From CAYMEV01 sp964431655 [NCBI: uncultured bacterium] (GTDB lineage: Bacteria; CAYMEV01), in NCBI GenBank assembly GCA_964431655.1, contig CAYSKJ010000157.1, positions 1 to 7,166 on the forward strand: a stretch of DNA of 7,166 nt. The letters run 5' to 3'. Each line of letters begins with the position of its first letter. The stretch's first letter is position 1. A program made the translations under genes and the position numbers. This document shows positions 6,069 to 7,166 of this stretch, piece after piece. The notes beneath the pieces are model-generated. The model made no database searches, was not told where the DNA came from, and was given only the letters and a program-made list of their open reading frames with translations.

Positions 6069-6260
6069 TTAGTTTATTAAGATTCTGATTTTTCTGTAAT
6101 CAGATTTGCTGACATAGGTTGCTTTCCTGAGCTGTCTCTTTCTCTTGCTTGATTTTTTTGTCAGGATATGAGAATGATATGCTTTGTTCCTTTTGATTCT
6201 GCCTGTTGCAGTGAGCTTAAATCTTTTTGCCGCGCTTTTATTTGTCTTAATCTTTGGCAT
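6069..6260 (-). CDS. rpmI: 50S ribosomal protein L35
   Basis: A 63-residue, very basic protein matching L35: [20 protein letters not shown] at the N-terminus, [23 protein letters not shown] through the middle, and a short C-terminal helix with the conserved DYRKIR. It sits in the large ribosomal subunit on 23S rRNA. Length is typical (about 64-66). ATG 6260 is preceded by GAGG (6270-6273) with a 9-nt spacer. The infC-rpmI-rplT order is among the most conserved in bacteria, which supports the identification. The gap to infC is 28 nt and to rplT 24 nt, with no terminator between. Confidence 0.97.
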   Translation of the reverse strand: MPKIKTNKSAAKRFKLTATGRIKRNKAYHSHILTKKSSKRKRQLRKATYVSKSDYRKIRILIN

Positions 6261-6288
6261 AATCGTTTACCTCTTTTTCTTAAATTAT

Positions 6289-6804
6289 TTATTTTGTTTT
6301 TGACGGGGTGTAAACCGCCACCATATTTCTGCCTTCAAATTCTGATGAAACCGCAGGTTTGGCTATATCCTTCAAATCTTCATTGAGCTTTTCAATAAGG
6401 ACTGTTCCCCTGTCCTTGTGGGCCAGCTCCCTTCCCTTGAACTTTATCATAATTTTAACCTTATTTCCCATGGTTAAAAATTTCCTTATATCCTTGAGCT
6501 TGAACTCATAATCATGGGTATCCGTTCTCGGCGTAAGCCTGATCGTCTTTAACTGCAGGTTCTTCTGCTTTTTCCTGGACTCCTGCAATTTTTTCTTTTT
6601 GGCATAACGGTGTTTGCCGAAATCCATAATTTTTACAACCCTCGGATCTGAATCCGGGGATACTTCTACAAGGTCCAGCCCCTTGCTTTCAGAAATCTTG
6701 AAAGCTTCTGCTAAAGAAACAATTCCGTACTGAGTACCTTCTTCATCAATCAGCCGGACATTTCCATCCGGAATATCTTCGTTAATTCTTTGTTTCTTAT
6801 CCAT
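6289..6804 (-). CDS. infC: Translation initiation factor IF-3
   Basis: A 171-residue protein of normal length. IF3 binds the 30S subunit, keeps it apart from 50S and checks the start codon-initiator tRNA match. The N-terminal domain begins RINEDIPDGNVRLIDEEGTQ (6-25) and ends in the family signature KIMDFGKHRYAKKKK (58-72). After a lysine-rich linker, the C-terminal domain has IRLTPRTDTHDYEFKLKDIRKFL (88-110), VKIMIKFKGRELAHKDRG (116-133) and EGRNMVAVYTPSK. The start is taken as ATG 6804 because an in-frame TGA lies one codon upstream and the INE motif falls at the usual place. E. coli infC uses AUU, so the E. coli start-codon autoregulation would not apply here. It lies 60 nt after tRNA-Val in the same transcript. 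Confidence 0.97.
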   Translation of the reverse strand: MDKKQRINEDIPDGNVRLIDEEGTQYGIVSLAEAFKISESKGLDLVEVSPDSDPRVVKIMDFGKHRYAKKKKLQESRKKQKNLQLKTIRLTPRTDTHDYEFKLKDIRKFLTMGNKVKIMIKFKGRELAHKDRGTVLIEKLNEDLKDIAKPAVSSEFEGRNMVAVYTPSKTK

Positions 6805-6816
6805 ATATCAGGTTAT

Positions 6817-6837
6817 TCCCTTTCAAATACCTCCCTT
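6817..6837 (-). promoter_or_regulatory. Two SD-like sites upstream of infC
   Basis: On the minus strand a strong AAGGGAGG (6837-6830) lies 25 nt before the infC ATG, too far for normal use. A weaker AAGGGA (6822-6817) lies 12 nt before it. Right after the strong site is TTG AAA GGG, which reads nine codons in another frame to a TAA overlapping the infC start (ATGGATAAG). A leader minigene coupled to infC is possible, but the 3-nt spacing from GGAGG to TTG is poor. The more distal site may simply act as a standby site. Confidence 0.35.
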
Positions 6838-6864
6838 AAAAAAGTCTTTATTTTTTATTATTCA

Positions 6865-6936
6865 TAGGCACGGGCGGGATTGAACCGCCGACTTCTACCA
6901 TGTCAAGGTAGCACTCTCCCACTGAGTTACGCGCCT
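6865..6936 (-). tRNA. tRNA-Val (anticodon GAC)
   Basis: A complete 72-nt cloverleaf. The acceptor AGGCGCG pairs with CGTGCCT (one G-U). The D-arm ACTC/GAGT has a GG-containing loop. The anticodon stem CTACC/GGTAG has loop TTGACAT with GAC at 6904-6902, reading GUC and GUU valine codons. The variable loop is AAGTC, and the T-arm GGCGG/CCGCC has loop TTCAATC. The discriminator is A. The gene does not encode CCA (TGA follows), so the tail must be added by tRNA nucleotidyltransferase. It is the first gene of the leftward unit, about 26 nt from the predicted transcription start, and no terminator separates it from infC, so it must be cut from a longer precursor. Confidence 0.96.
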
Positions 6937-6968
6937 TTGACCCTGCCTTTTGAGCAGATAATCCTACA

Positions 6969-6997
6969 AATATAATATGCTATTTGACTCATGTCAA
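6969..6997 (-). promoter_or_regulatory. Sigma-70 promoter of the tRNA-Val/infC operon
   Basis: The minus strand has TTGACA (6997-6992, perfect -35), a 17-bp spacer, and TATATT (6974-6969, one mismatch to the consensus -10). Transcription should start near 6962, leaving a leader of about 26 nt before tRNA-Val. Upstream of the -35, positions 6998-7030 are A/T-rich, as in UP elements of strong stable-RNA promoters. I see no comparably good promoter further down the operon, so this one may drive everything through xseB, but I could not score the interior systematically. Confidence 0.75.
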
Positions 6998-6998
6998 A
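6983..6998. promoter_or_regulatory. Dyad TTTGAC-N4-GTCAAA over the -35 box (operator candidate)
   Basis: TTTGAC (6983-6988) and GTCAAA (6993-6998) are perfect inverted repeats separated by TCAT, and they contain the -35 hexamer of the operon promoter. The spacing and half-sites recall CRP/FNR-family operators (FNR: TTGAT-N4-ATCAA). A protein bound here would block RNA polymerase. Part of the symmetry comes free, because the -35 itself supplies one arm. No regulator gene is in the window. Confidence 0.3.
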
Positions 6999-7040
6999 CA
7001 ATTTATCCATGAATAAAAAAGTCATGAAAAGACCAGGTCA

Positions 7041-7166
7041 TTAAATGACATAAAAAACAGCACCCGCAATAAAACAGGCCTTGCTGTACCCTGTCAGAGC
7101 AAGATATGCTTTTAATCCATTTATAAAAATAATCAACAAAAATATTTGCAAATTTCTAAAACTTGT
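7041..7166 (-). CDS. Possible C-terminal tail of a hydrophobic protein, cut by the window edge
   Basis: One minus-strand frame is open from the right edge for 41 codons to TAA at 7043-7041, 44 bp before the operon promoter. The peptide is strongly hydrophobic (FLLIIFINGLKAYLAL, then ACFIAGAVFYVI), like the last segments of a membrane protein. However, T-rich DNA gives such peptides by chance, no family is recognisable, and a frame this long is not rare. The other frames here are closed. Treat it as a weak candidate. Confidence 0.22.
   Translation of the reverse strand, partial: TSFRNLQIFLLIIFINGLKAYLALTGYSKACFIAGAVFYVI
7052..7087 (-). terminator. Candidate intrinsic terminator upstream of the operon promoter
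   Basis: On the minus strand ACAGCA (7087-7082) and TGCTGT (7062-7057) form a 6-bp stem, possibly extended by a few inner G-C pairs after a bulge, followed directly by a T-run (7057-7052). This would end transcription of a leftward gene lying beyond the right edge. The loop is large (19 nt) and the site falls inside the weak open frame ending at 7041, so at most one of the two calls is likely to be right as it stands. Confidence 0.28.

Noticed and set aside
6984-7012. Divergent plus-strand promoter using TTGACT of the dyad
   Set aside because: At 17 bp spacing the -10 position reads CCATGA, and no gene follows on the plus strand in the window.
1-7166. CRISPR array, insertion sequence, toxin-antitoxin or phage defence module
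   Set aside because: There are no regularly spaced repeats, transposase motifs or target-site duplications; almost all the sequence is explained by housekeeping genes.

Overview
The window looks like chromosomal housekeeping DNA from a bacterium of moderate GC. It uses many ATA (Ile) and AGG/AGA (Arg) codons, has good Shine-Dalgarno (SD) sites, and carries RNase Y together with ZapA, 6S RNA and exonuclease VII. The gene order infC-rpmI-rplT ... zapA-6S-rny-xseA-xseB suggests a spirochaete (Treponema/Spirochaeta-like) or another deep-branching lineage. That placement rests on gene content and remembered gene order, not on a database match, and I hold it at only about 50%.

Layout. Positions 1-1353 read rightward: the last 99 residues of a DegT/DnrJ/EryC1-type sugar aminotransferase, then a complete PiT-family anion permease (phosphate or sulfate). 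This part is visibly richer in GC than the rest. Positions 1354-1515 are a convergent gap with two small hairpins. From 6997 down to 1516 everything reads leftward as one tightly packed unit: a near-consensus sigma-70 promoter, tRNA-Val(GAC), infC (IF3), rpmI (L35), rplT (L20), a small coiled-coil protein resembling ZapB, zapA, 6S RNA (ssrS), rny (RNase Y), xseA and xseB (exonuclease VII). Positions 6998-7166 are AT-rich. They hold a weak candidate terminator and the possible tail of a hydrophobic protein running in from the right edge.

How the genes fit together. The leftward unit joins translation (a tRNA, an initiation factor, two 50S proteins), cell division (ZapA and a probable ZapB-like partner), global control of transcription (6S RNA, which binds the RNA polymerase-sigma70 holoenzyme), mRNA decay (RNase Y) and DNA repair (ExoVII). 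Several junctions overlap or nearly touch: rplT/zapB-like 2 nt apart, rny/xseA overlapping by 11 nt, xseA/xseB overlapping by 38 nt. The 6S RNA is wedged between zapA and rny. An 8-nt anti-SD-like sequence just after its 3' end could pair with the rny ribosome binding site. I see no mobile element, CRISPR array or defence system. The best candidates for something new are regulatory: the 6S/rny leader, the dyad over the operon promoter, and the hairpin at the permease start.
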